Virus record (IMG/VR): IMGVR_UViG_3300042475_002348
Span: 1 to 48,200 of that record
DNA: 48,200 nt
Reading direction: 5' to 3' (one strand)
Source of the DNA: a virus
The notes beneath the pieces are model-generated. The model did no database searches. It was not told the DNA's origin and saw only the letters and a list, made by a program, of their open reading frames with translations. Positions 9,927 to 18,244 of this stretch are shown piece after piece (the first letter of the stretch is position 1; each line of letters begins with the position of its first letter). The position numbers and the translations under genes are program-made.

Positions 9927-10562
9927 TCACTGAAACCGAGACATCACAAAGGGGTTTGGCGCATTGTCCATCTGAGGCTGAGTCCCCTCGTCTTGCGCCA
10001 TACCCAAAGTAATCTCGTCGGCAAGGTCGCGCGCTAGTGAGTCGCGGATCTTAGGGAAGTTGTTTGTGATAAGCATAGGAGCAATGTCCCACGCAAGCTG
10101 AGCTGAAAGTGCACGTCCAAAGTAAACAGGAACCTGATTGTCCACAGGAACTCGAACCGTATAACGAGCGTGAGCATCGACGATGTTTGTGACTATCTTA
10201 ATCGATGAGCTTGAATAGATCGTTTGGAACTTAGCTTTCTGAACCTCATAAAGATTCAGGTTGGTGAAGATTCCTCCTGACGCAATTTCTCTTATGACAA
10301 GAGCATCGGCAGGAGCTTCATATTTATACTTGAATCCCATAAAGCCAAAGTTTGCATCTGTTTCAAGGAGGTTCAATCCTTGAAAGTAAGTGGCGAACTT
10401 CCATTCGTGCTTCTGCAAAAGAGTGTCGAGAGACATCTGATACATACGACGAATGATCTTCGCCTGCGTAGAATTGTCTGTGTCAAAATCTGTGATGGCG
10501 ATGTTGAGAGAGACACCTAGTCTTCCTAGCGCGAGGTTCGCAATGTCTGTTTTTTGCAGCAT
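9927..10562 (-). CDS. Head-tail adaptor (tail tubular protein A, T7 gp11-like)
   Basis: This 211-residue protein begins MLQKTDIANLALGRLGV, the signature opening of T7 gp11-type adaptors. The next conserved features are RRMYQMSLDTLLQKHEWKFA and a YKYEAPADAL segment. Its length is normal for the family. It bridges the portal and the nozzle. The start has a GGAGG site, and the nozzle gene follows after 12 bp. Confidence 0.9.
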   Translation of the reverse strand: MLQKTDIANLALGRLGVSLNIAITDFDTDNSTQAKIIRRMYQMSLDTLLQKHEWKFATYFQGLNLLETDANFGFMGFKYKYEAPADALVIREIASGGIFTNLNLYEVQKAKFQTIYSSSSIKIVTNIVDAHARYTVRVPVDNQVPVYFGRALSAQLAWDIAPMLITNNFPKIRDSLARDLADEITLGMAQDEGTQPQMDNAPNPFVMSRFQ

Positions 10563-10586
10563 GTACGAACCTCCATCGAAGGATTA

Positions 10587-10898
10587 TTAAACTAGGTCTT
10601 CAGATTCGTCTGCACCGTTAAGGTCAGTCACGCCTGCTTTTTTTGCTTCTTTAATATCGACCGGACGAACCCAAAGAGGCAAGCGGCCATTCTTTAAGTT
10701 GTGGTTGAAAACAAAAACTTCACCCGACTTAATGATGCGAGCGTTATCGTGATTTCCTAAATCGGCGTAATAGCCGTCAGAAATGGCCACTACTTTTAAA
10801 CCTTTAATAGGCTTAAGAGCTGTTTTTTTGATTTTTTCTAAAAGCTCTTGGCCTTCAGGAGATAGGACGACTTCTTTTTCTTTGGTGCTTTTGAACAT
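10587..10898 (-). CDS. Hypothetical virion-module protein, 103 aa
   Basis: This is a lysine-rich 103-residue protein of unknown function in the morphogenesis operon between the cement and adaptor genes. It contains a short beta-type segment (residues about 35-80: VVAISDGYYADLG, then RIIKSGEVFVFNH and LPLWVRPVD). It ends in an acidic tail, DESEDLV, which resembles the EDLI endings of other proteins in this genome. It starts with a strong GAGGGG site just beyond a terminator-like hairpin. It may be a minor head-completion or head-tail joining protein; this is inferred from position only. Confidence 0.75.
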   Translation of the reverse strand: MFKSTKEKEVVLSPEGQELLEKIKKTALKPIKGLKVVAISDGYYADLGNHDNARIIKSGEVFVFNHNLKNGRLPLWVRPVDIKEAKKAGVTDLNGADESEDLV

Positions 10899-10911
10899 TT
10901 GATTCCCCTCA

Positions 10912-10947
10912 CGAATAGAAAGAGCAGGGATTTTTAGGCCCCTGCTC
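10912..10947 (-). terminator. Terminator-like hairpin after the cement gene
   Basis: On the minus strand an 8-bp perfect stem GAGCAGGG/CCCTGCTC (10940-10947 with 10922-10929) closes a loop of about 10 nt. It is followed by TTTCTATT, a weak U-rich tail. It lies directly downstream of the capsid and cement genes, the same relative place as the main late terminator after T7 gene 10. Partial termination would lower expression of downstream tail genes relative to capsid. The imperfect U tract makes it leaky or uncertain. Confidence 0.6.
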
Positions 10948-10953
10948 CGTTAA

Positions 10954-11391
10954 TTAGCCTCTGTAAGCTGCGTCAACTGCTGCCACGATTCCTGCTGTCA
11001 CTTGACCCGCTGTCGCGTTAGATCCGCCAACAGTGTAGTTGATGCGGATAAAGCGATAGATGTTGTTACGAGGAAGCTCTACCAATGGGCGGTAGATAAA
11101 ACCTGCAACAAGAGAAGCTAATGGAATCGCCGGAGTTACTGCAAGAGTTACCGGAGAAGTGAAAGCTTCATCTACCGAGCCTTGAACCGTAAAGGTCAAC
11201 GAGGTCAAAGTGGCAAAGTTCTGCACAACTTGAATGAGCAAAGGGATGCAGTCACCCTTGTTGTTACGGAGAAGCTGTACGTTGCCGTAAGCAGCTCTGC
11301 CTGGAGCGCCCAAATCGATCACGTTAGTCGAAACCGCAGAAGCAGTAATCGCCTGAGCATTTGAGAAAATTGCGTTAAGATCCAAAATCAT
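10954..11391 (-). CDS. Capsid cement/decoration protein (Bbp16-like)
   Basis: This 145-residue beta-rich protein begins MILDLNAIFSNAQAITASAVSTN, followed by NVIDLGAPGR. The order is alternating hydrophobic strands, then PRNNIYRFIRINYTVGG near residues 108-124 and a C-terminal TAGQVTAGIV stretch. This pattern matches the Bbp16 cement family of Bordetella phage BPP-1, a jelly-roll protein sitting on the capsid surface. Its position directly after the major capsid gene supports this. The start site lies in a small hairpin (11395-11408). Confidence 0.8.
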   Translation of the reverse strand: MILDLNAIFSNAQAITASAVSTNVIDLGAPGRAAYGNVQLLRNNKGDCIPLLIQVVQNFATLTSLTFTVQGSVDEAFTSPVTLAVTPAIPLASLVAGFIYRPLVELPRNNIYRFIRINYTVGGSNATAGQVTAGIVAAVDAAYRG

Positions 11392-11394
11392 ATC

Positions 11395-11408
11395 AAACCT
11401 CTAGGTTT
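11395..11408 (-). promoter_or_regulatory. Hairpin overlapping the cement gene ribosome site
   Basis: The message reads AAACCUAGAGGUUUGAUAUG. AAACC pairs with GGUUU around the loop UAGA, so the ribosome site AGAGG lies half in the loop and half in the stem, six bases before the start codon. This could modulate translation of the cement gene relative to capsid. The stem is short and no regulation is proven. Confidence 0.4.
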
Positions 11409-11424
11409 AAAGTTTTACTTTCTA

Positions 11425-12438
11425 CTACGGAACTGTTGCTTCAGTGTTCAAGAGTGCGTCACATTCATGAATCGGAATACCACGGAACTGCAACACTTCT
11501 TTTGCGTTAGGGCCAGTAGTGTCTGGACCCAAGAACAAATTGATGTTGGTCTTCTTGCGAGCTTGGTAATCCAAGAACTTCACGATAGTCGTGTTCGCAT
11601 AGAAGTATGTTTTACCGATATTTAAACGGCGACCTTTGTGACGGTAGTAAGCCTCAGTCATCAAATCCACAATGTAAGCACCTGTTGCAGCATCAGTGGT
11701 CAACTCTGAAACATCAATGTTACAGATACGAACAATGTACTGCCAGTTACGAACTGAGAGACCGAAGTGAGCTGAGAACTCTTCGCGGTAAGCGAAGTAA
11801 GTGTTGCCTGAAGCATCAGCTACCGGAACAAGACCGCGATCTTTACGATCGACGCCTGCCATGTAGCCTTTTGGATAGATCAAGTGGTTAGCATTCTTGC
11901 CCCAAGTGATCAACCAGATTGAAGCGTTATCAGAACCTGAACCGCCGCCTTTGATGATCTGGTTTCCGTTTTCAGCCGTTGAAAGGTTGAAACGAGGAGA
12001 AAGACCCATTGGCTTTGAAGGATCCAAAGATGAATCATGGTAGAAGATCGCAGTCGCCATCTCTTGGGCCATGGCCTCAAGGTGGTCGTTAGCTTCGTCC
12101 ATGCGCATTGAAGCTTTGTCTTCGGCTTTTTCAAAGATGTCAACCAAGCGTTGGTCAACTTGAGAAGCAGACTGAACCATACCAGTGGTATCGATCACAG
12201 TTTGCTTAGAACCTTTTGAAGCTTGGATACCTTGGTACAACTTAGTCCAAGTGACCGAAGGAAGACCTGTCTTCATGATCGTCTTATGACGAGTACCGTC
12301 GTTACACGGGAACGCCGGAGCGTCCATCAAGATTGGGTTTAATGCCACAAGAAGATTGATGACATCTGAAGCATCTTTGTTCTCAGGCATCTGAGCGAGA
12401 TCAAGAAGCGTAGGGTACAAAGTGTTAAGCGTGGCCAT
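11425..12438 (-). CDS. Major capsid protein (HK97-fold, BPP-1/podovirus type)
   Basis: This 337-residue protein begins MATLNTLYPTLLDLAQM. It then has a typical E-loop region, KTGLPSVTWTKLYQGIQASKG (residues about 55-75), followed by a segment with repeated acidic helices (DQRLVDIFEKAEDKASMR). This TLLDLA...GLP.V..R..N.G pattern is that of the podoviral capsid proteins related to BPP-1. Length and position (after scaffold, before cement) agree. It forms the icosahedral shell. Confidence 0.88.
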   Translation of the reverse strand: MATLNTLYPTLLDLAQMPENKDASDVINLLVALNPILMDAPAFPCNDGTRHKTIMKTGLPSVTWTKLYQGIQASKGSKQTVIDTTGMVQSASQVDQRLVDIFEKAEDKASMRMDEANDHLEAMAQEMATAIFYHDSSLDPSKPMGLSPRFNLSTAENGNQIIKGGGSGSDNASIWLITWGKNANHLIYPKGYMAGVDRKDRGLVPVADASGNTYFAYREEFSAHFGLSVRNWQYIVRICNIDVSELTTDAATGAYIVDLMTEAYYRHKGRRLNIGKTYFYANTTIVKFLDYQARKKTNINLFLGPDTTGPNAKEVLQFRGIPIHECDALLNTEATVP

Positions 12439-12511
12439 AACTAAATCCTCTCATGTTTTGAGTTCAATATGATTATCGTGAGGCACAATCTTTTTTGCGT
12501 CAACAAGTATT

Positions 12512-13207
12512 TTACTTTTTCTCAAACATTGAGGGGTACATTCTTTCAAGTTGATTAGGTTCTGCCTTCGCTGGGGTCGTCCCACCCTGGCGAGTAAGGT
12601 CACTATTCTCCTCTACCGGAGCTAATGCTTGACCAATTCGCACAAGAAATTTAGCTAAATGGATATTCGACCCACCTTGAGGAGTGTTCAGATATTCAAT
12701 AAGCTTCTCGTCCCCGAATGAAGTGAGTGCTCTGTTGATGTGTTGATCTGTGATTGCTCGCTTTTCACCTACAAAATCAGGGTCAGAGTTCATGGTTTTT
12801 AGGTCTTCTTGAAACCTCGACTCCCACTTTCCTTCGCCTGCTTTAAGAGCGTTTGCCACTACTTTCTCACGGGACTCCACCAGTTTTTGTGCTTGCTCTT
12901 TGCTTAGCCCTAGTTCCGATGCAGTTTGAGCTAGTTCATCCAAGTCCGCTTGAGTAAGAAGAGATCCCTCTTTTACTTCAATTTCATACTCTTCATCTTG
13001 AACTGCTTCTGTCGTTTCTTTACCTGCTTCTGCAGCAGGCTTTTCTTCTGTGGGTTTTTCTGCCGGAGCGGGGATCGTCGTGTCTTCAGGTTTGACCTCT
13101 ACTTTAGAGTCCGGTGACGTGACCGAGGGTGGTGTCGATGTAGGTTCGACTTTCGTTTCCGGTAATGTAGTCGTCGATGGTTCCGGCGTTACTGTTGTTT
13201 CGCTCAT
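12512..13207 (-). CDS. Capsid scaffolding protein
   Basis: This is a strongly acidic 231-residue protein. Residues 1-70 are a disordered Pro/Thr/Glu-rich tract, followed by a helical region (residues 80-170) and a C-terminal ERMYPSMFEKK. That ending and composition are typical of scaffold proteins of T7-like and related podoviruses, which guide procapsid assembly and then leave. The start has GAGGAG. The gene overlaps the upstream Bbp19-like gene by 104 bp in another frame. Confidence 0.8.
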   Translation of the reverse strand: MSETTVTPEPSTTTLPETKVEPTSTPPSVTSPDSKVEVKPEDTTIPAPAEKPTEEKPAAEAGKETTEAVQDEEYEIEVKEGSLLTQADLDELAQTASELGLSKEQAQKLVESREKVVANALKAGEGKWESRFQEDLKTMNSDPDFVGEKRAITDQHINRALTSFGDEKLIEYLNTPQGGSNIHLAKFLVRIGQALAPVEENSDLTRQGGTTPAKAEPNQLERMYPSMFEKK

Positions 13208-13472
13208 CTAATCTCTCCTCATTGAGTGTTCTCTGATGCTCTGTTTGCATCAGCATGTAACTGTCGGGTACATGTTGCGTTATTAAATCTGTTATGAAAA
13301 GTCCTACCTGTCTGCGACCTATCTGGCGAAAAGCTATATGGCCATCGCCGACGATGTCGTGAAACATTTTGCACTCACTCAGCAATCTCCAAACAAAACG
13401 TCTGCCTTGTTCGGTAGACATTACCCATTCAAGGTCATGCCGTTGCTGCGCCTCTTTGATATCCTTGTTCAT
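13104..13472 (-). CDS. Bbp19-like phage protein
   Basis: This 122-residue protein contains DLEWVMSTEQGRRFVWRLLS, then AFRQIGRRQVGLFITDLI and a Pro-Asp-x-Tyr-x-x-Met-x-x-Glu-like segment (residues about 68-80). These are hallmarks of the small Bbp19-like family found beside portal genes in podoviruses. Its function is unknown; position suggests a role in head assembly. Residues about 88-122 lie in DNA that also encodes the start of the scaffold gene, so the C-terminal tail is constrained by a second frame or is dispensable. Confidence 0.8.
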   Translation of the reverse strand: MNKDIKEAQQRHDLEWVMSTEQGRRFVWRLLSECKMFHDIVGDGHIAFRQIGRRQVGLFITDLITQHVPDSYMLMQTEHQRTLNEERLDERNNSNAGTIDDYITGNESRTYIDTTLGHVTGL

Positions 13473-13477
13473 GAACC

Positions 13478-15226
13478 CTATACTTGTGAGGCCTGTAAAT
13501 AAGTATCAAGCATTGAGCCCTCACCAATCTTTGCTTGAGACAAGTCCTTAACCGTCGCCGCCGCTGCCTGCTCCTTAGATATCATCGCCTGTTGCTGGGC
13601 TTGCATTGCCGCCATCTGACGACGCTGCTGGAACTCTTCTTCAGGAACTAAGACTTCAGGATTAACCGCGATAGTGTGTGCGTAAACATCGATCATCTTA
13701 GCACCGTTGATCTTCTGAAGCAAAGTAGGATCTTGAAGCCCTGCCGCAGTATTAGTCACAAACGCATTGAACCTCTCGATAGAGTTCATGTCTGCCACTT
13801 TGGCGGCTTGTGCTAATGCAGAGATGTATTCGGGACGAATCTGTTTGCCTTGCAGCTCTCTAGGCTTTTGAGGTAGGCGACCGGCATCCCCTAGAATGAT
13901 CTGGGCAATTTCAATCACCTTCGACGATAAGTCTTGGTCAAGCTGACTCATTACCGGTGCAAGGTTAGATAGACGCTCTGCTGCTCTCTCATCTGTTTCA
14001 CGAGCAGATACGTGAGTCTTCACTTCCCCTAAAGAAAAGGTAAGGAACATGTTAACGTAGTAGGCTTCTTGAATAGCTTGCTTAACTTCAGCTTGCTTAT
14101 TGATAAGCTCTACGACTTTAGGGTCAACTTCGAATGCTGGTTTAAAACTGGCCACTGAGCCCGCATCATCCACATAGGTCATGCCACCTGGAAGGATAGT
14201 CGAACCGTGACGACGAAGGCTTGCAGGCCCTACCATCGCTGGACGCAAGAGCTTATCAATAGCTTCAAAGCGCCCTTCTTCCATTTTTTGCAAGGAGAGA
14301 ATGTCGCCCATGGCAATTTCACCGGGCCCTTGAACACCAAAGTCAGACCCTGGACGCACTTCCCATCGAGGGATAATAACAGGGAAATAGTTGAACCCTT
14401 GCACTCTTACGAATGGATTAAGGTTACTTTTCGCCTGCTCATTTCTAAATCCATTTGACAACTGAGGAGGAAGGTTGTTCCCTGCCGACTGGACATATGT
14501 GTAAGAGTAAAACTTCTTCTCGAACCCTGTGCCTCTGTAGCCTGTGTTCGGAGCAATCAGGTTAGTCAGAACAATCGTCTCGACATAACGAGCAGCATCC
14601 CATTGCTCTTTTACCCATGGTGGAATATTTGACCAATCAATCTGACCTGTCGGAGAAAGCTTGGCGTAATTCTGCACCACCTCTCTGACAGTCATTGAAA
14701 AGTCACGATAAAAAATTTCAGGATCACCCTCGTTATTGCAGGAGAACGAGTACGTACCTACCTGAAACGGATAGAAGTAAAAGCCATAGCGAGGATGCGG
14801 AAGCATCGCAAACGCCGAGTTCGAGAAAATACCCAAGTCTTTGTAGACCGAAGACATTACTCGATAGAAGTTTGAAACCTGTAAGTGCGAACTGATCACG
14901 TTACGAGTGTTGTGAAAATAGTTTTGAATGTTTGTGATACTAGAAATCTTCGGGTCGTTTGTGGTCAAGTTAAACCAAGGACGCACCTGAGGAGTCGCCC
15001 CATTGTTCATGCCTGCCTGGAAAATGCGAAGTGCGCGACCAGCTTCATTGTCAATGATCTTAAAATCTTTACGTGTATTATCGTTCTTAGCATTATCCGG
15101 ATTCATGGTGAATCGACCTGGATCCAAGAACATCGCAAGCGTATCCCATCGAGGCGTTGTTCGCCCTAGGTTATCGCGCAAGCGATTGCGCAACGACACG
15201 ACTTCCGAATAGTTCATCTGAGTCAT
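13478..15226 (-). CDS. Portal / head-to-tail connector protein
   Basis: This 582-residue protein begins with NYSEVVSLRNRLRDNLGRT and WDTLAMFLDPGRF. It continues with DNEAGRALRIFQAGMNNGAT (residues about 58-77), DPKISSI, and a VQGFNYFPVIIPRWEVRPGSDFG block. These are the conserved landmarks of the T7 gp8-type head-tail connecting family (Pfam Head-tail_con). It forms the dodecameric DNA gate at one capsid vertex. It overlaps the upstream gene by ATGA. Confidence 0.92.
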   Translation of the reverse strand: MTQMNYSEVVSLRNRLRDNLGRTTPRWDTLAMFLDPGRFTMNPDNAKNDNTRKDFKIIDNEAGRALRIFQAGMNNGATPQVRPWFNLTTNDPKISSITNIQNYFHNTRNVISSHLQVSNFYRVMSSVYKDLGIFSNSAFAMLPHPRYGFYFYPFQVGTYSFSCNNEGDPEIFYRDFSMTVREVVQNYAKLSPTGQIDWSNIPPWVKEQWDAARYVETIVLTNLIAPNTGYRGTGFEKKFYSYTYVQSAGNNLPPQLSNGFRNEQAKSNLNPFVRVQGFNYFPVIIPRWEVRPGSDFGVQGPGEIAMGDILSLQKMEEGRFEAIDKLLRPAMVGPASLRRHGSTILPGGMTYVDDAGSVASFKPAFEVDPKVVELINKQAEVKQAIQEAYYVNMFLTFSLGEVKTHVSARETDERAAERLSNLAPVMSQLDQDLSSKVIEIAQIILGDAGRLPQKPRELQGKQIRPEYISALAQAAKVADMNSIERFNAFVTNTAAGLQDPTLLQKINGAKMIDVYAHTIAVNPEVLVPEEEFQQRRQMAAMQAQQQAMISKEQAAAATVKDLSQAKIGEGSMLDTYLQASQV

Positions 15227-15591
15227 GATTTCTTCTTTTTCTTGACTTTCATTATCCGACGAACTGCCTGCTCGCCAGATTCTTTAGGGCCCATCGATTT
15301 TCCATACCCGCCGATTCTTTCATCGTAAATGTCTGCACCACCTGGAACTTTAGCTTTCGATGCTGATGGACCTTTAGCAACCACCCCACCCATCTCTGGC
15401 TGAGTCGCAGTAAGACCCGCAGACATCTCTGCTTGACGCGCCGTCATAATCTCACGCATCTGAACTTGCTGGGCAAGCGTTGGTTTCTGAAACTCAGGTG
15501 ATCTTGCAGAAGCCCCCATAGGCATCGAGGATGTGTTGGCCGTCAGGTCTTTGCGCTTCTTCTTTGCCACTTTAGCTTTCAACATAGACAC
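15223..15591 (-). CDS. Hypothetical basic protein before the portal gene, 122 aa
   Basis: This basic, largely disordered protein has Lys-rich ends (KAKVAKKKRKD at the start, KVKKKKKS at the end) and a helical middle rich in Met/Gln/Ala. No family is recognised. Similar small basic proteins occur between terminase and portal genes of podoviruses. The charged ends would suit nucleic-acid or acidic-protein contact; this is inference. It overlaps the portal start by ATGA. Confidence 0.7.
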   Translation of the reverse strand: MSMLKAKVAKKKRKDLTANTSSMPMGASARSPEFQKPTLAQQVQMREIMTARQAEMSAGLTATQPEMGGVVAKGPSASKAKVPGGADIYDERIGGYGKSMGPKESGEQAVRRIMKVKKKKKS

Positions 15592-15594
15592 CTC

Positions 15595-16056
15595 TTAAAA
15601 TGTTCCTGCGGAACCGTTGTTTGATGATTGTGCTGCCGTACCTATAAGCCCCGATTGCGGAACTGTTCCCGCTGCCGTACGTGCTTGATTCGTCGCTCGG
15701 CGCGCTGCTGGTGTCAGCATAGCATTATCTGCCTGCTGCTTACGACCAAACTCGCGCATTACTTGCATAACTCGAGCTTTTTCTGCTCTGCGTTGCGCTT
15801 CTTGTTGCGCCTTTTCTTGGTTCTTTTGCTGTCTAGATCCTAGGAACCCACCGATTAAGAAGCCTGCTCCTGCTCCTACTGCCGTTCCAAATCCTGGCAT
15901 CGCCGCTGTTCCAATCGCAGCGCCTGTTCCTGCACCTGCAACGCCGCCAGAAATGAAACCTTCGTTCATTCCCTCACGATTAATCGCAGTGCCAATAAAC
16001 GCGCCCGAAGTCCCGCCTACTGCCCCGCCATATATTGCACCTGCATCTAGTTGCAT
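15595..16056 (-). CDS. Glycine-zipper protein, 153 aa
   Basis: Residues 1-75 contain repeated GxxxG-type runs (GGAVGGTSGAFIGTA, GGVAGAGTGAAIGTA, GAGAGFLIGGFLG), which pack as transmembrane helical hairpins. A charged helix follows (QQKNQEKAQQEAQRRAEKAR), then a disordered tail. It may be a membrane-active structural protein, a pore former or a holin-like factor, but the position between large terminase and portal favours a virion or assembly role. No definite family can be named. Confidence 0.75.
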   Translation of the reverse strand: MQLDAGAIYGGAVGGTSGAFIGTAINREGMNEGFISGGVAGAGTGAAIGTAAMPGFGTAVGAGAGFLIGGFLGSRQQKNQEKAQQEAQRRAEKARVMQVMREFGRKQQADNAMLTPAARRATNQARTAAGTVPQSGLIGTAAQSSNNGSAGTF

Positions 16057-16063
16057 AAATCAC

Positions 16064-17659
16064 CTATGATCTATGATTTGACGCCCTAACTGAATATTTG
16101 TCAATATCTATTGGATTTCCCAAGTGTTTAGGCGCATTTGCTTCCTCATAAAGCCGCATGATCTCCCACGATGGAAGACCTTCGGTAGCTTGCTGGGTCA
16201 ATGCGCCATTACGCATATTACCAGTGGGCATCTCCACATCTGCAAATGTCTGAGCAAGTGCGTCAGCTCTATCAGGACTGCGCCCTAATCGACTGCGAAT
16301 TTGATCTTTCTCTTCAAGCCTAAAAGTCCCGCCATGGAACATGAGCTTTGGCATTTGAAGTTCTTCTGCTAGCATCGGGTCGTCAGGTAGCTTGCCACCT
16401 TTACGAACCCAATCACGCATCCTCACCCACATCTCTGTGCGCTTATTAAAGTAGCGTCGGTCTTGTGCCTTAGCATTATAGACTACCGGCGTCACGTCTA
16501 CTGAAGGGAACATGCTCAATGAGTCCACGACGGATCCACCATATCCCCCTGTGTTATCGACAAATATACGCTCCACTCCAAGTTCCTCAACCATCAGAAC
16601 CGCTTTACCTGCAAGTTCAGGCCCCATAACATCGCTGGATACTAGGTCTAACGGATAACCCATCAGACCTTTGCGACGAGCAAAGCACGTTGAGTCCTTA
16701 CCACCTCGAGATACGTCGATTCCTAATCTCATTTGAGACATAGAGACATCCCCTTCTTTCACCACTCGTTCCATCGAATCTCTGATCTCTTGATCGGTAA
16801 GAAGCTGGTTTGAAGATGAATCAGGATATTCAGCGAAGATAGTGATTTTAACCCATGGATGATCGCGTCCATACTTTTGAATCTCTGCACGAGCAAAGTC
16901 AACGGAGACTCTTGGAGCTCGCTTAGGGTCATCAGGGTCTGAGGTCACGCGATAGACTTTCCATCGGTCTCCTTCAAGTCCTTTGTAGGCACGATAGATA
17001 GTCCCTCTAGGTTCTTCAGGGTTAGCAGATACCAAAATTCGTGCGCGCTTCGTATCGGAGTCACCGGAACTCAAGGCAGCATCTGCCGTCGATAGAATAG
17101 AATCAGGAATCATACCTGCTTCGTCGATGGTAAACATGACAAAGTCGGCATGGTGTCCGGCGAGGGCAGAAGCTAATTGGGTGTCGTCTGCTTGTTTTGG
17201 GAAAGATCGGGCATCGATGAAAGAGAAACCTTCCTGCCCTTTCAAACGAATCTTGTCGTAACCTTCGATAAGAGAAGCCGCAAGTAGAGGGGAGTCTAGT
17301 CGCATCTTTAAGAGTTCCGCCCAAAGGTTTGCCATCAAGTGATCTTTCGTGATCGACAGGCAGGCAACCTTCGGTCGATAGCCCGTAATCATGAAGTGAT
17401 GAGTCATTAACGCAAGGAGCCAAGTTTTACCAGGACCCTTCGAGGCAAGCATGGCGACTCGCGGATGTTTCACATACAAGTCCATGACCTCGCGCTGCCA
17501 CTCGTAAGGAGTCACATCAAGCACGTCTCGAGCAAATATACTTGGACGATCCCTCCACAAACGGATTAGATCAGACGGCATGAGGTTACTTGGCTTCTTC
17601 AAAAGCCGCTGAACATTCGCCCCTTCGATTGCCGAAGTTTCTGGAAGAATCAAACTCAT
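16064..17659 (-). CDS. Terminase large subunit
   Basis: This is a 531-residue packaging motor. The Walker A motif is ASKGPGKT at residues 72-79. The Walker B motif is VMFTIDEA, with D179 and E180. The RNase H-like nuclease carries D315 (RLGIDVSRGG), D368 (IFVDNTGG) and D466 (SPDRAD). Motor and nuclease are both complete and the length is normal. It would cut concatemeric DNA and pump it into the procapsid through the portal. Its start overlaps the small-subunit stop. Confidence 0.95.
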   Translation of the reverse strand: MSLILPETSAIEGANVQRLLKKPSNLMPSDLIRLWRDRPSIFARDVLDVTPYEWQREVMDLYVKHPRVAMLASKGPGKTWLLALMTHHFMITGYRPKVACLSITKDHLMANLWAELLKMRLDSPLLAASLIEGYDKIRLKGQEGFSFIDARSFPKQADDTQLASALAGHHADFVMFTIDEAGMIPDSILSTADAALSSGDSDTKRARILVSANPEEPRGTIYRAYKGLEGDRWKVYRVTSDPDDPKRAPRVSVDFARAEIQKYGRDHPWVKITIFAEYPDSSSNQLLTDQEIRDSMERVVKEGDVSMSQMRLGIDVSRGGKDSTCFARRKGLMGYPLDLVSSDVMGPELAGKAVLMVEELGVERIFVDNTGGYGGSVVDSLSMFPSVDVTPVVYNAKAQDRRYFNKRTEMWVRMRDWVRKGGKLPDDPMLAEELQMPKLMFHGGTFRLEEKDQIRSRLGRSPDRADALAQTFADVEMPTGNMRNGALTQQATEGLPSWEIMRLYEEANAPKHLGNPIDIDKYSVRASNHRS

Positions 17660-18237
17660 ATCAAGTCTTCGATGGCAGAATTGTCTAACTCGTTTTCATC
17701 CGCGATGTCGTGAATTTGATCAAGCTCTGTAGGTTCGGGAAGTAGTGCGTTTGATTTTTTAATTACGTTGTACTCAGCTTCGATTTCCTCGACTGACCGA
17801 TTGGACTTAAGTGATTGCTGAACCAAGTCAGTAATCGTCACGTTTCCAGACACATCGAGTTTATCGATGAACATACCGTCAGACTTACCTAGAAGCTCAG
17901 TCGCTTTGAGCCGCGCTTGAATAGGAATATTCTCTTTGGGCTTAGGCACGTTGGTGACAGGATCAAATTCTTCGACAGCAAAGGGATCCTGATTTTTAAC
18001 GATGTCACTCCAAAATGTTTGAAGGTCTTCTCTGTCCATCTTCAATTTTTTAGCTTTATCCATAAAAAAGTCTCGGTGTTTAAGTGCTTCGAGTACGAGC
18101 GGCTCTTTGAGCAGCTTCTCCGCTTGATGTCGAAGGTAAGAGTCTGTTCCGTTATAACCCGCTAAACGCATGGCCTTAACTTCATCTCCCACATACGCTT
18201 CGATAAAAAGTCTGTGTTTAGGGTTTAGTGTCCTCAT
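17656..18237 (-). CDS. Terminase small subunit
   Basis: This 193-residue protein begins NPKHRLFIEAYVGD...AMRLAGY, the helix-turn-helix opening of the terminase_2 family, and continues with the typical L..P.V..AL. block (residues about 44-55). It recognises viral DNA for packaging. It is the first gene of the leftward block. Its C-terminus is DNSAIEDLI, the same tail found on several replication proteins in the opposite transcription block. The stop codon overlaps the large-subunit start (ATATGA). Confidence 0.88.
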   Translation of the reverse strand: MRTLNPKHRLFIEAYVGDEVKAMRLAGYNGTDSYLRHQAEKLLKEPLVLEALKHRDFFMDKAKKLKMDREDLQTFWSDIVKNQDPFAVEEFDPVTNVPKPKENIPIQARLKATELLGKSDGMFIDKLDVSGNVTITDLVQQSLKSNRSVEEIEAEYNVIKKSNALLPEPTELDQIHDIADENELDNSAIEDLI

Positions 18238-18244
18238 GCCTTCG

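Noticed and set aside
12472-12503. TTGACG...GATAAT as a capsid promoter on the minus strand
   Set aside because: The spacer is 20 bp, too long for a normal sigma70 promoter.
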